Shown here: positions 6,166 to 12,580 of the stretch, piece after piece
How positions within the stretch are numbered: the first letter of the stretch is position 1
How the letters are laid out: every line of letters starts with the position of its first letter
Assembly (NCBI GenBank): GCA_948467735.1
Contig: CAOKFN010000070.1
Location: 1-14,665, forward strand
DNA from: an uncultured bacterium
GTDB taxonomy: Bacteria > Bacillota > Clostridia > Lachnospirales > Lachnospiraceae
Reading direction: 5' to 3'
Length of the DNA stretch: 14,665 bases
The notes under the pieces: generated by a model
What the model was told of the DNA's origin: nothing
The model's database searches: none
What the model saw: the letters and a program-made list of their open reading frames with translations, nothing else
Program-made: the position numbers and the translations under genes

Positions 6166-6606
6166 ATGAAGATTTCAACGAAGGGCAGATATGCGGCAAG
6201 GGTTATGTTTGACTTGGCGTTGAATAATACGGGGGAGTGTATCAAGGTAAAGGATATTGCCGCAAGACAGGGAATTTCCGAGAAGTATCTGGAACAGATC
6301 ATCTCCGTTCTGAATAAGGCGGGTTATGTGAAGAGTGTTCGGGGCGCACAGGGGGGATATCGTCTGGCAAGGGCGCCGGAGGAATATACCATTGGAATGA
6401 TTCTGCGTCTGACAGAAGGCTCCATGGCGCCGGTGGCATGTCTGGAGGAGGGGGCCGAGGATTGTGAGCGCTGTGATACCTGTGAAACATTGGAGGTCTG
6501 GAAAGAAATTTATGAGGCGGTGACGCAGGTGATTGACAATGTAACCATTGCGGACTTGGTGGAGAAACGCAGAAAGCGTATGGAAAATCTGGATTATAGT
6601 ATTTAG
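6166..6606 (+). CDS. Rrf2-family transcriptional regulator (CymR/IscR type)
   Basis: 146 residues. The N-terminus MKISTKGRYAARVMFDLA and the HTH block IKVKDIAARQGISEKYLEQI, then SVRGAQGGYRLAR (57-69) form a typical Rrf2 winged helix. Position after cysK suggests control of cysteine or sulfur metabolism, as for CymR of Bacillus and Staphylococcus, which works in complex with CysK. Five cysteines: C25, at the position of the redox-sensing Cys25 of S. aureus CymR, and C92, C100, C103 and C106. The last four overlap the region where IscR binds a 2Fe-2S cluster (C92, C98, C104, H107 in E. coli), so metal or cluster sensing is possible, which classical CymR lacks. Start: GGGAGGAG about 4 bases upstream. 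It is probably co-transcribed with cysK and may repress it through the dyad at 5083-5103. Confidence 0.92.
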   Translation: MKISTKGRYAARVMFDLALNNTGECIKVKDIAARQGISEKYLEQIISVLNKAGYVKSVRGAQGGYRLARAPEEYTIGMILRLTEGSMAPVACLEEGAEDCERCDTCETLEVWKEIYEAVTQVIDNVTIADLVEKRRKRMENLDYSI

Positions 6607-6705
6607 CGCTATGGCGGAACAGGCATTTCACGGAGAAAGCCGTCCCGCGCTGATTCCCTTTAAATTTCGTTCAGATAAACATATGGTGAATTTGTGCGGG
6701 ACAGA

Positions 6706-7866
6706 TTAGGGCTCCGACTGATAGATACAAAGCGCATTCTCTAACTTTAGGCTGTCTACCAGTTCACGGGCGCCGGAAACCCTGCGGTAGAGCTGTATGG
6801 CGCCAACGCCGTCAGAACCGGCCCATAGAGGAAGCTTTGACTTTACTCCGTCGGGATTCTCATATTGCAGATGCAGCATTTCCGCTTTTTTGCAGCTGCC
6901 GGAAAGTTTTAGCACGGCGGTTTTATTGCGGGCTGACATATGCCAGACAAAGCGTCTTCCTGTTTCTTTTGTGTCCAGCCTGCAGTGGGTGAATTGAAAA
7001 TCTTCTCCCATATAGGTCAGCTGCAGCATAAATTTATGCCGGAACGAGAAACAGAGGAAACGGGGACAGAAGCTGTTCACCGCCAGCACCGAATGACGAA
7101 GTTCTTTGCCCGTGCGCCCGCTGGTCATTTTGCTGCAGGTAAATTGGAACCAAGGTTTGTTGAAGGAGCGGCCCCAATGCTTGTCGGCGCAGCCGTAACT
7201 GAGATCGGGGATAATTTCGTATACATCTCCGTCTAAAATCACGCTGCCCTGAAAGAAGCTGCGGATTCCTTCCCCATGCCAAAAACTGTTTAACAGATGT
7301 AATGCGCGGAAAAGCCTGCCCGCAAGAATACCGGTATGGCAGGAGACGGATTTGCTCACCGTCAAATCCCACTTCATATATCCGGCCTCCGTCATCAGCG
7401 AGCGGCGCCGCGCTTTTTCGGGAGATACATGCACAAAGCCTGTCAGTCTGTCCTCGCTGTAAAGAAAATTTCCGCAGGAGATGTCGTCCTCCGGAGAATT
7501 GTCGTTTTCCGAGGAAACATTTCCGGCCTGCATCACTAAGGGACTGTCCGTGGTCCGAAGGGAGGAGATGGGATAGAAGGCGTGGAGCTGCCGGCCTTCG
7601 TTTCCGTTTTCATCGGGAAATACTCCTGCTTTTACCATCACATAAGAAGGCTTCATGCCGCGCTTCTTAAAATGGGGATGCTGGCCCAGAATGGGCCGGG
7701 CGCCGCCGAGGGCGGGATTTATCATAAAAATTTCCACAAAAAAAGTGCGGGCCGTTCCGGTCTGCACATTTCTGCCGGAAAAGGAATGCCACCAGCGCAT
7801 ATAGCCGCGCTTTGCTGAAAAATTTCCCAGCATACATGAATTTCTTGTCAGATCAGACAGATTCAT
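6706..7866 (-). CDS. Tocopherol-cyclase-like protein of unknown function
   Basis: 386 residues with no signal peptide or clear membrane helix. The N-terminal block (RGYMRWW, 20-26), a beta-rich middle and the motif ADKHWGRSFNKPWF (227-240) resemble the tocopherol cyclase family, whose plant and cyanobacterial members close the chromanol ring of vitamin E and whose core has an EKNWG..FP..W motif. A fermentative Firmicute is not expected to make tocopherol, so the natural substrate is probably another lipid-like compound or the fold is used for binding only. Start: ATG 7866 has GGTGAG 7 bases upstream. A GTG at 7878 would add four residues but has a poorer site. It stands alone, converging on the Rrf2 gene across 99 bases that hold only a distant 7-bp inverted repeat (6642-6648/6696-6702). 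Its own promoter is at 7929-7957. Confidence 0.7.
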   Translation of the reverse strand: MNLSDLTRNSCMLGNFSAKRGYMRWWHSFSGRNVQTGTARTFFVEIFMINPALGGARPILGQHPHFKKRGMKPSYVMVKAGVFPDENGNEGRQLHAFYPISSLRTTDSPLVMQAGNVSSENDNSPEDDISCGNFLYSEDRLTGFVHVSPEKARRRSLMTEAGYMKWDLTVSKSVSCHTGILAGRLFRALHLLNSFWHGEGIRSFFQGSVILDGDVYEIIPDLSYGCADKHWGRSFNKPWFQFTCSKMTSGRTGKELRHSVLAVNSFCPRFLCFSFRHKFMLQLTYMGEDFQFTHCRLDTKETGRRFVWHMSARNKTAVLKLSGSCKKAEMLHLQYENPDGVKSKLPLWAGSDGVGAIQLYRRVSGARELVDSLKLENALCIYQSEP

Positions 7867-7928
7867 AAATTGTCTCACCGTTTCTTTACTGTATTTTAAG
7901 GAGTCAACATTTGGTAATAAGTATAAAT

Positions 7929-7957
7929 ATCATAATACCATATCTGGAAAATGTCAA
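7929..7957 (-). promoter_or_regulatory. Promoter of the tocopherol-cyclase-like gene
   Basis: On the minus strand: TTGACA (perfect -35), 17 bases, TATGAT, about 60 bases before the chosen ATG at 7866. Confidence 0.78.
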
Positions 7958-7970
7958 GGGTGTCACTTCT

Positions 7971-8054
7971 ATGGAGGAAAATCATTTAGAGTATTTGGGA
8001 ATTTGCGGAGAGCCAGTCGCCGCGATGGTTGAATATATTGTTCAAAATTTCTAA
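7971..8054 (+). CDS. Candidate 27-residue small protein
   Basis: An ATG-to-TAA frame encodes MEENHLEYLGIC followed by GEPVAAMVEYIVQNF. The acidic, helix-forming composition looks protein-like rather than random, but I do not recognise it. AAGGG at 7956-7960 lies 10 bases before the ATG, a weak ribosome binding site. A possible rightward promoter TTGGTA (7911-7916), 16 bases, TAATAC (7933-7938) would start transcription near 7945, diverging from the strong leftward promoter that overlaps it. It lies in the 339-base gap between two divergent genes. Without homologues it may be chance. Confidence 0.25.
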   Translation: MEENHLEYLGICGEPVAAMVEYIVQNF

Positions 8055-8102
8055 AAAATATCTAAAATTTACATTGTGAATTATTAATTTTCTGGATATC
8101 TC

Positions 8103-8131
8103 TTGCAATAGAATACGAGAAATCGTATATT
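8103..8131 (+). promoter_or_regulatory. Promoter of the small HTH gene
   Basis: TTGCAA (8103-8108), a 17-base spacer, TATATT (8126-8131), about 75 bases before the start codon at 8206. The upstream stretch 8055-8102 is A+T rich with no other feature seen. Confidence 0.65.
8113..8128. promoter_or_regulatory. Palindromic candidate operator between -35 and -10
   Basis: ATACGA (8113-8118), GAAA, TCGTAT (8123-8128): a perfect 6-bp dyad filling the promoter spacer and overlapping the first bases of the -10 box. A protein bound here would exclude RNA polymerase. The downstream gene encodes a DNA-binding protein, so autorepression is the simplest reading. Confidence 0.6.
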
Positions 8132-8175
8132 ATCTTTGTACGTTAGATTTTAATGCTTGATGCGGAGAAAGGAAG

Positions 8176-8191
8176 GTCCGCTAAAGCGGAC
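8176..8191 (+). other. Perfect hairpin directly before the ribosome binding site
   Basis: GTCCGC (8176-8181), loop TAAA, GCGGAC (8186-8191). The stem ends 2 bases before GGAGGG (8194-8199), which stays single-stranded. In the message it could stabilise the 5' end or present the ribosome site. It does not itself hide the Shine-Dalgarno sequence. Confidence 0.65.
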
Positions 8192-8205
8192 ATGGAGGGA
8201 TAAGA

Positions 8206-8571
8206 ATGACAAAAGCAGAAATACTAAAAAAAGAAATATTGAGGCAGTACCGTAGTGTGCGCCAGTTTGCCATGGAGATGGGCATTCCTTATAGTACATT
8301 GGTGACTGCATTGGAGCGCGGTATAGAGGGAATGGCATATGGTACGGTGATTAAAATGTGCGACAAGCTGAGTTTGAACCCGGTGGATTTTTCCTCGTTG
8401 GAAAGAGACGCTTCTCTGGGGGCGCAGCTGCTTGAGAACCGCGTGATGCAGTACTATGTGAAGCTGAACCAGACGGGCCGCGATAAGATTCTTGAATTGA
8501 TGGATGATTTTGTTCAGATTGACAAGTACAAGGCCAAGGGAAAGAGAGGCAGGAAGGAAAACGAAGCATAG
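8206..8571 (+). CDS. Small helix-turn-helix DNA-binding protein
   Basis: 121 residues. Residues about 5-65 are XRE/Cro-like: SVRQFAMEMGIPYSTLVTAL (17-36) forms the helix-turn-helix, followed by a helix with MCDKLSLNPVDF (51-62), the part where this family often reads LxISPDDL. Residues 78-105 look like one or two amphipathic helices (YYVKLNQTGRDKILELMDDF) that may dimerise, and the C-terminus is strongly basic (KAKGKRGRK, 109-117). No peptidase or ligand domain is fused, so it is shorter than LexA- or CI-like repressors. Start: GGAGGG lies 6 bases before the ATG. Monocistronic, with a palindrome in its promoter and a 12-bp-stem terminator behind it. Targets are unknown. Confidence 0.88.
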   Translation: MTKAEILKKEILRQYRSVRQFAMEMGIPYSTLVTALERGIEGMAYGTVIKMCDKLSLNPVDFSSLERDASLGAQLLENRVMQYYVKLNQTGRDKILELMDDFVQIDKYKAKGKRGRKENEA

Positions 8572-8599
8572 AATTCCCGGATCTATGAAGGCAGACGGT

Positions 8600-8628
8600 A
8601 AAAAGGCTTCCCCAAAGGAAGCCTTTTT
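8600..8628. terminator. Bidirectional intrinsic terminator between convergent genes
   Basis: AAAAAGGCTTCC (8600-8611), loop CCAAA, GGAAGCCTTTTT (8617-8628): a perfect 12-bp stem with A run and T run built in, so it works on both strands. It lies 29 bases after the small HTH gene and 36 bases after the end of the FliD-like gene on the minus strand. Confidence 0.93.
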
Positions 8629-8663
8629 AACAAGATAATAAAAGCCGGAGGATTCCCGCTGTT

Positions 8664-9959
8664 TCAGCAGTATCCGTTAAACATCATGCCGCTGTAAGCG
8701 CTGGTGACATAGGGACTGATAAAGTTATGGCCGGGATTCTTGTAAGCTACCACGACCTTTTCCACATAATCCATTGGATTCAGCGATACCTGACTGCTTT
8801 TTCTGAGGAGCATATTGGAAAAGTTCTTCAGATAGCCGAAGGTCTCGTTAATATCCTTGGATTGAACCGCTGTCTCATGAAGCACATCCTTATCGACGGA
8901 AAGCGTTCCGTCCTGCTCCAGATTTAAGCCGATGGATCCCATGGAAACCCCGTAAACGGAAGCAATGCCCATCATTTCATGCACCAGCAGCCTGCTTTTC
9001 GACTGTGTCTCCAGATAAGAGGAAGCAGCTTTGACAAAATCATTATAGCCGCCCACCAGATGGAACACATTATCGGTTAAAGATTCCACGTCGGTTTTCA
9101 GGCCGATTCTTGTGGATTGATTTTCCTGACTGATTCCCGTAAGCTGGATATCAAACAGTTTATCAAAGGTAAAATGATTGGAGGTGGAGGAATGCTCCTC
9201 TCCGTTTATGGTAAATTTCGCGTTGGATGCGGCATGGCTTGTATAATCAAGGCCAAAGTATTCCACGGTGCCGGCGGTCTTGCTGGTATGGCTGTCGGTG
9301 ACGGTGAAAATACGGCTTTTCCCTGCGGACAGCCCGCTGGCGTCGGAAACCAGACGCAGAGAGGTACGGCCTTCGGACTCCGCCAGAGAAGCCGCAATGC
9401 CGATGTCGGAATTGTTGATCAGGCGAACCAGCCGTTCCTGAACTTCCCGATTGGTTTCGGATTCTCCCACCGCAAATTGAAATTCATAATTCATGTCATT
9501 GATGCCGATGTCGAAGGAGTAAGTATCGGGCGGCAGGGAGACTTTATTGTCAGGAAGGAATAAGCCCAGATTCTCCTGAGAAGACGCCATTGACATCACT
9601 TCAAGTTCAAATTCGGGGATATCCTTCGCGGGCGTTTCCGAGCCGATATAGGAAACGACGGCAATATCCTCGTCTGTGGAATAAGCGCTCTTTTTGCTGA
9701 AAAGTCCGTCTTTTTCCAGCCCTCCAAGCTGGGCGATGGTATTGCGCAGCGACCGGGCATTTTCTTTTAAGTCAACGGCATACCGCTGGGTATCCCTGCT
9801 TGTAGTCGGGAGATACCAAGGCGCTTCGGTATTTAATTTTACGATAGAATTATAGACGCGGCGAAGCTCGCTTTTCTTGTGGGTGTCGTATTTTGTAAGC
9901 GGCTTTGGCGTATAAGCGGTAAGATAATTGTTATAAACCGCATTCATAACTGGACCCAT
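8664..9959 (-). CDS. FliD-like (flagellar hook-associated protein 2 family) protein, orphan
   Basis: 431 residues. The middle and C-terminal parts carry the FliD pattern: NAKFTINGEEHSSTSNHFTF (246-265), where FliD has a SxSN motif before its adhesin-like region, the following LFDIQLTGIS, then FHLVGGYNDFVKAAS (299-313) and GLNLEQDGTLSVDKDVL (about 345-361), equal to the LGL..DGTL.LD block. FliD normally caps the flagellar filament and helps flagellin fold outside the cell. Here no flagellin, export or motor gene lies nearby, the N-terminus (YNNYLTAYTPKPLTKYDTH) is not the usual FliD start, and there is no signal peptide. It may have a surface or non-flagellar role; this is open. Start: GGAGG lies 7 bases before ATG 9959. 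An in-frame extension to 10028 overlaps the promoter region and lacks a ribosome site. Own promoter at 10017-10045. Confidence 0.78.
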   Translation of the reverse strand: MGPVMNAVYNNYLTAYTPKPLTKYDTHKKSELRRVYNSIVKLNTEAPWYLPTTSRDTQRYAVDLKENARSLRNTIAQLGGLEKDGLFSKKSAYSTDEDIAVVSYIGSETPAKDIPEFELEVMSMASSQENLGLFLPDNKVSLPPDTYSFDIGINDMNYEFQFAVGESETNREVQERLVRLINNSDIGIAASLAESEGRTSLRLVSDASGLSAGKSRIFTVTDSHTSKTAGTVEYFGLDYTSHAASNAKFTINGEEHSSTSNHFTFDKLFDIQLTGISQENQSTRIGLKTDVESLTDNVFHLVGGYNDFVKAASSYLETQSKSRLLVHEMMGIASVYGVSMGSIGLNLEQDGTLSVDKDVLHETAVQSKDINETFGYLKNFSNMLLRKSSQVSLNPMDYVEKVVVAYKNPGHNFISPYVTSAYSGMMFNGYC

Positions 9960-10016
9960 AACAAGGCCTCCTTTCCTTTGGGTAAAACTACAAAAAGAAT
10001 CCATTCTTTGACATTT

Positions 10017-10045
10017 AGTATAGCACATATAATAATAAGAAACAA
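10017..10045 (-). promoter_or_regulatory. Promoter of the FliD-like gene
   Basis: On the minus strand: TTGTTT, 17 bases, TATACT, with a TG one base before the -10 box (TGCTATACT, extended -10). The start codon is about 50 bases downstream. It is an ordinary vegetative promoter; I see no GC-rich -10 of the flagellar sigma-28 type. Confidence 0.68.
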
Positions 10046-10079
10046 GGGGCTGTGGGCAAAATTTTTATAGTAGAAACTA

Positions 10080-10108
10080 TTGACGGATAGGCCGGTCTGT
10101 GTTATAGT
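10080..10108 (+). promoter_or_regulatory. Promoter of rpmG-secE-nusG
   Basis: TTGACG (10080-10085), 17 bases, TATAGT (10103-10108), divergent from the FliD-like gene promoter with 34 bases between the two -35 boxes. The leader to rpmG (about 10115-10195) is A/T rich with a run of eight T around 10134-10142 and shows no clear leader fold. Confidence 0.78.
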
Positions 10109-10195
10109 AAACAAACAAGATACGATTTCAGGTCTTTTTTTTATGCTTAATTTTTATTAAAAAAGTAAAGATGAAAGAATAAGTGGAGGTGCAAA

Positions 10196-10345
10196 ATGCG
10201 TACAAAAATCACTTTAGCATGCACTGAGTGCAAGCAGCGTAACTACAATACTACCAAGGATAAGAAGACGCATCCTGATAGAATGGAAATAAAGAAGTAT
10301 TGCAGGTTCTGCAGGACACACACACTGCACAAGGAAACCAAATAA
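10196..10345 (+). CDS. rpmG: 50S ribosomal protein L33
   Basis: 49 residues, MRTKITLACTECKQRNY onward, normal L33 size. Four cysteines (C9, C12, C36, C39) form the zinc ribbon of the zinc-dependent (C+) form. L33 sits near the E site of the large subunit. Start: GGAGG (10185-10189) is 6 bases before the ATG. It heads the rpmG-secE-nusG unit, the standard order in Firmicutes, 49 bases ahead of secE. No second L33 copy is visible in this window. Confidence 0.98.
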   Translation: MRTKITLACTECKQRNYNTTKDKKTHPDRMEIKKYCRFCRTHTLHKETK

Positions 10346-10394
10346 TAAGCGGCAGACAGTGTAAATTGTTGTGGAAAGGCATGGTCAGGACAAA

Positions 10395-10598
10395 ATGGGA
10401 GATTCCGCGGAAAAGAAAGCAGTGCCCGGTTTTTTTAAAGGGGTGAAGTCCGAATTTAAAAAAATTATATGGCCGGATAGAAAATCTGCCGCAAAGCAGT
10501 CCGCTGCGGTAGTGGCGATATCGGTTGTTGTAGGGGTCATCATTGCGATATTGGATTATGTTGTGAAATATGGCGTGAACTTTATTACATCAATTTAA
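10395..10598 (+). CDS. secE: Preprotein translocase subunit SecE
   Basis: 67 residues from MGDSAEKK. The amphipathic cytosolic helix GFFKGVKSEFKKIIWPDRKS with the family IIWP motif is followed by one membrane helix (about 37-60), the short form of SecE found in Gram-positive bacteria. It clamps the SecY channel in the plasma membrane. Start: AGGA lies a few bases before ATG 10395. An in-frame GTG at 10371 would add eight residues but has no ribosome binding site. It lies between rpmG and nusG, 15 bases from the latter, so it is clearly co-transcribed. Confidence 0.95.
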   Translation: MGDSAEKKAVPGFFKGVKSEFKKIIWPDRKSAAKQSAAVVAISVVVGVIIAILDYVVKYGVNFITSI

Positions 10599-10613
10599 GG
10601 CGAGGGTGATTGT

Positions 10614-11132
10614 ATGGCAGAGGCAAAATGGTATGTGGTGCATACCTACTCGGGATATGAAAACAAGGTCAAAGCCAATATTGAGAAGACGATAGAGAAC
10701 AACAAGCACCTTGCAGAACAGATATTGGAAGTAAGGGTTCCCCTGCAGGAAGTTGTGGAACTGAAGAACGGTGCTAGGAAAACGGTTCAGAAAAAGATGT
10801 TTCCCGGCTATGTACTCCTCAATATGGAGATGAACGACGATACATGGTATGTTGTTCGCAATACTCGCGGCGTGACGGGATTTGTGGGACCGGGAAGCAA
10901 GCCGGTGCCTTTGACGGAGGCTGAGATGAAGCCTCTGGGAATCAAAAGTGAGAATGTCTCCATTGACTTTGCCGAGGGTGACAGCATCGCGGTGGTGGCA
11001 GGCATCTGGAAGGATACGGTCGGAGTCGTGCAGAAGCTGGATTATGGCAGGCAGACGGCTACCATTAACGTGGAGCTGTTCGGCAGGGAGACTCCTGTAG
11101 AAATCAGTTTCGCTGAAGTCAGGAAGCTTTAA
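10614..11132 (+). CDS. nusG: Transcription termination/antitermination factor NusG
   Basis: 172 residues, usual length. The N-terminal NGN domain is visible as KWYVVHTYSGYENKVKANIE (5-24), VPLQEVVELKNG, KMFPGYVLLNMEM and TRGVTGFVG. The KOW domain follows at about 120-172 (GDSIAVVAGIWKDTVGVVQKLD), where the loop reads AGIWKDTVG. NusG binds RNA polymerase across the clamp to control pausing and elongation and can link it to the ribosome. Start: GCGAGGGTGA lies about 4-8 bases before the ATG. It is the third gene of the rpmG unit and is followed by a 250-base structured leader before rplK. Confidence 0.97.
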   Translation: MAEAKWYVVHTYSGYENKVKANIEKTIENNKHLAEQILEVRVPLQEVVELKNGARKTVQKKMFPGYVLLNMEMNDDTWYVVRNTRGVTGFVGPGSKPVPLTEAEMKPLGIKSENVSIDFAEGDSIAVVAGIWKDTVGVVQKLDYGRQTATINVELFGRETPVEISFAEVRKL

Positions 11133-11146
11133 TTGTTTATGGTTAG

Positions 11147-11368
11147 GTATTTCCCGCCCGGAAGGGCGGTCGAATACAGCGCGGCTGAATGCCGCGGCAG
11201 TAAAGTGGGAGCAGGCAGACGCTGTGATTCGGAAGAACGCCGAGTCCAGTGCTTCCCAAGAGGGAAACTGCGCCATCTCATTGTCCATGTCCTCCGCGTA
11301 TACGCGAAACGGAGAGCTTATGGTCCGGGGACGGAAAGCCGGGAGGATATTGACGGTATACCACATTA
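11147..11368 (+). promoter_or_regulatory. Structured leader of rplK-rplA (candidate ribosomal-protein autoregulatory element)
   Basis: The 250 bases between nusG and rplK are packed with hairpins. 11147-11177: GTATTT/GAATAC outside CCGCCC-GGAA-GGGCGG, with a GNRA-type loop. 11181-11195: GCGGC/GCCGC. 11247-11270: CAGT..TTCCC-AAGA-GGGAA-ACTG with a 2-base bulge. 11292-11314: CTCCG/CGGAG around the perfect palindrome CGCGTATACGCG (11295-11306). An outer pairing TAAaGTGG (11201-11208) with CCACaTTA (11361-11368) closes the region 2 bases before the rplK Shine-Dalgarno sequence. GTGGGAG and ACCACAT resemble elements I recall before rplK in Bacillus. Regulation by L1, which controls rplK-rplA in E. 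coli, is the likely model but is not proven here. Confidence 0.6.
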
Positions 11369-11382
11369 TAGGAGGTGCCAAA

Positions 11383-11808
11383 ATGGCAAAAAAGGTAACA
11401 GGCTACATTAAATTACAGATTCCGGCCGGCAAGGCGACGCCGGCTCCGCCCGTAGGTCCCGCTCTTGGACAGCATGGCGTGAACATCGTTGAGTTTACGA
11501 AGCAGTTCAACGCAAGGACGGCAGATCAGGGCGATATGATTATCCCTGTGGTAATCACCGTTTATGCGGACAGAAGTTTCAGTTTTATTACCAAGACTCC
11601 CCCTGCGGCAGTGTTGTTAAAGAAGGCATGCAATATCAAGTCGGGTTCCGCAGTGCCTAACAAGACGAAGGTGGCGACTATTTCCAAGGCAAAGCTTCAG
11701 GAAATTGCAGAATTGAAGATGCCTGATTTGAACGCCGCAAGCGTTGAGGCGGCTATGAGCATGATTGCGGGAACCGCCCGCAGCATGGGCATTACGGTAG
11801 AAGGTTAG
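11383..11808 (+). CDS. rplK: 50S ribosomal protein L11
   Basis: 141 residues, the usual length. N-terminal domain: KLQIPAGKATPAPPVGPALGQHGVNI (10-35), with the proline-rich stretch that thiostrepton-type drugs sit against. C-terminal RNA-binding domain: TPPAAVLLKKA through SVEAAMSMIAGTARSMGI. L11 binds the GTPase-associated centre of 23S rRNA, helps factor-driven GTP hydrolysis and is needed for RelA activation. Start: AGGAGG (11370-11375) is 7 bases before ATG 11383. The frame is open to 11224 upstream, but that extension runs through the structured leader. It is followed by rplA after 17 bases. Confidence 0.98.
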   Translation: MAKKVTGYIKLQIPAGKATPAPPVGPALGQHGVNIVEFTKQFNARTADQGDMIIPVVITVYADRSFSFITKTPPAAVLLKKACNIKSGSAVPNKTKVATISKAKLQEIAELKMPDLNAASVEAAMSMIAGTARSMGITVEG

Positions 11809-11825
11809 AAGAGGGAGGTATGGGA

Positions 11826-12515
11826 ATGAAATACAGTAAGAGATATACGGAAATTGCAAAGCTTGTAGATCGGGCCGCACTGTACGAGCCCGGCGACGCG
11901 ATTGCTCTGGTGAAGAAAACTGCTTCGGCAAAGTTTGACGAGACTGTTGAAGTACACATTAGAACAGGCTGTGACGGACGTCATGCGGATCAGCAGATTC
12001 GCGGCGCGGTGGTGCTGCCGAACGGAACCGGCAAGAGCGTGAAGGTTCTGGTATTTGCAAAGGGAGACAAGGTAAACGAGGCGGAGGCCGCAGGCGCTGA
12101 TTTTGTGGGCGGCGAGGAGCTGATTCCCAAGATTCAGAACGACGGCTGGCTGGATTTCGACGTGGTGGTGGCGACTCCCGATATGATGGGCGTGGTTGGC
12201 CGTCTGGGCAAGACCCTTGGACCGAAGGGATTGATGCCCAACCCCAAGGCAGGCACCGTAACCATGGATGTTACAAAGGCTGTGAAGGATATTAAGGCAG
12301 GTAAAATTGAGTACAGGCTTGACAAGACCAATATTATTCATGTGCCCATGGGCAAGGTTTCCTTTACGGAAGAAGCCCTTCAGGAGAATTTTAACGCATT
12401 GATGGATGCGATTATAAAGGCAAGGCCCAGCGCGTTAAAGGGACAGTTTTTGAAGAGCATTACCTTGGCCAGCAGCATGGGACCGGGCATCAGGGTGAAT
12501 ACGGCTAAGTTCTAG
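11826..12515 (+). CDS. rplA: 50S ribosomal protein L1
   Basis: 229 residues, usual length. Recognisable blocks: MKYSKRYTEIAKLVDR, FDETVEVHIRTG (L1 domain I), RGAVVLPNGTGKSVKVLVFA, TPDMMGVVGRLGKTLGPKGLMPNPKAGT (the best conserved segment) and the C-terminal SSMGPGIRVNT. L1 forms the mobile stalk next to the E site and represses its own operon in E. coli by binding mRNA. Start: GGAGG (11814-11818) is 7 bases before ATG 11826. ATG 11820 is only 1 base from it, too close. Translation is probably coupled to rplK. Confidence 0.98.
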   Translation: MKYSKRYTEIAKLVDRAALYEPGDAIALVKKTASAKFDETVEVHIRTGCDGRHADQQIRGAVVLPNGTGKSVKVLVFAKGDKVNEAEAAGADFVGGEELIPKIQNDGWLDFDVVVATPDMMGVVGRLGKTLGPKGLMPNPKAGTVTMDVTKAVKDIKAGKIEYRLDKTNIIHVPMGKVSFTEEALQENFNALMDAIIKARPSALKGQFLKSITLASSMGPGIRVNTAKF

Positions 12516-12534
12516 CCGGGCTAAATTTTAAGGC

Positions 12535-12563
12535 TTGACTTTTATGGTTTTATCTAGTATAAT
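12535..12563 (+). promoter_or_regulatory. Promoter of rplJ-rplL
   Basis: TTGACT (12535-12540), 17 bases, TATAAT (12558-12563), 20 bases after the rplA stop. Transcription should start near 12570, just ahead of the L10 leader, so rplJL can be made apart from rplKA. Confidence 0.88.
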
Positions 12564-12580
12564 TTTATAAGTTTTAAATC

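Noticed and set aside
6642..6702. GTCCCGC/GCGGGAC inverted repeat as a terminator between convergent genes
   Set aside because: The arms are 47 bases apart and no T run follows on either strand.
9117..9563. A 148-codon plus-strand frame inside the FliD-like gene
   Set aside because: It opposes a gene with good ribosome site, promoter and family motifs, and shows no recognisable domain of its own.
11133..11411. A 92-codon frame across the nusG-rplK gap
   Set aside because: It starts right after the nusG stop without a ribosome site, overlaps the rplK start and is explained by the GC-rich hairpins of the leader.
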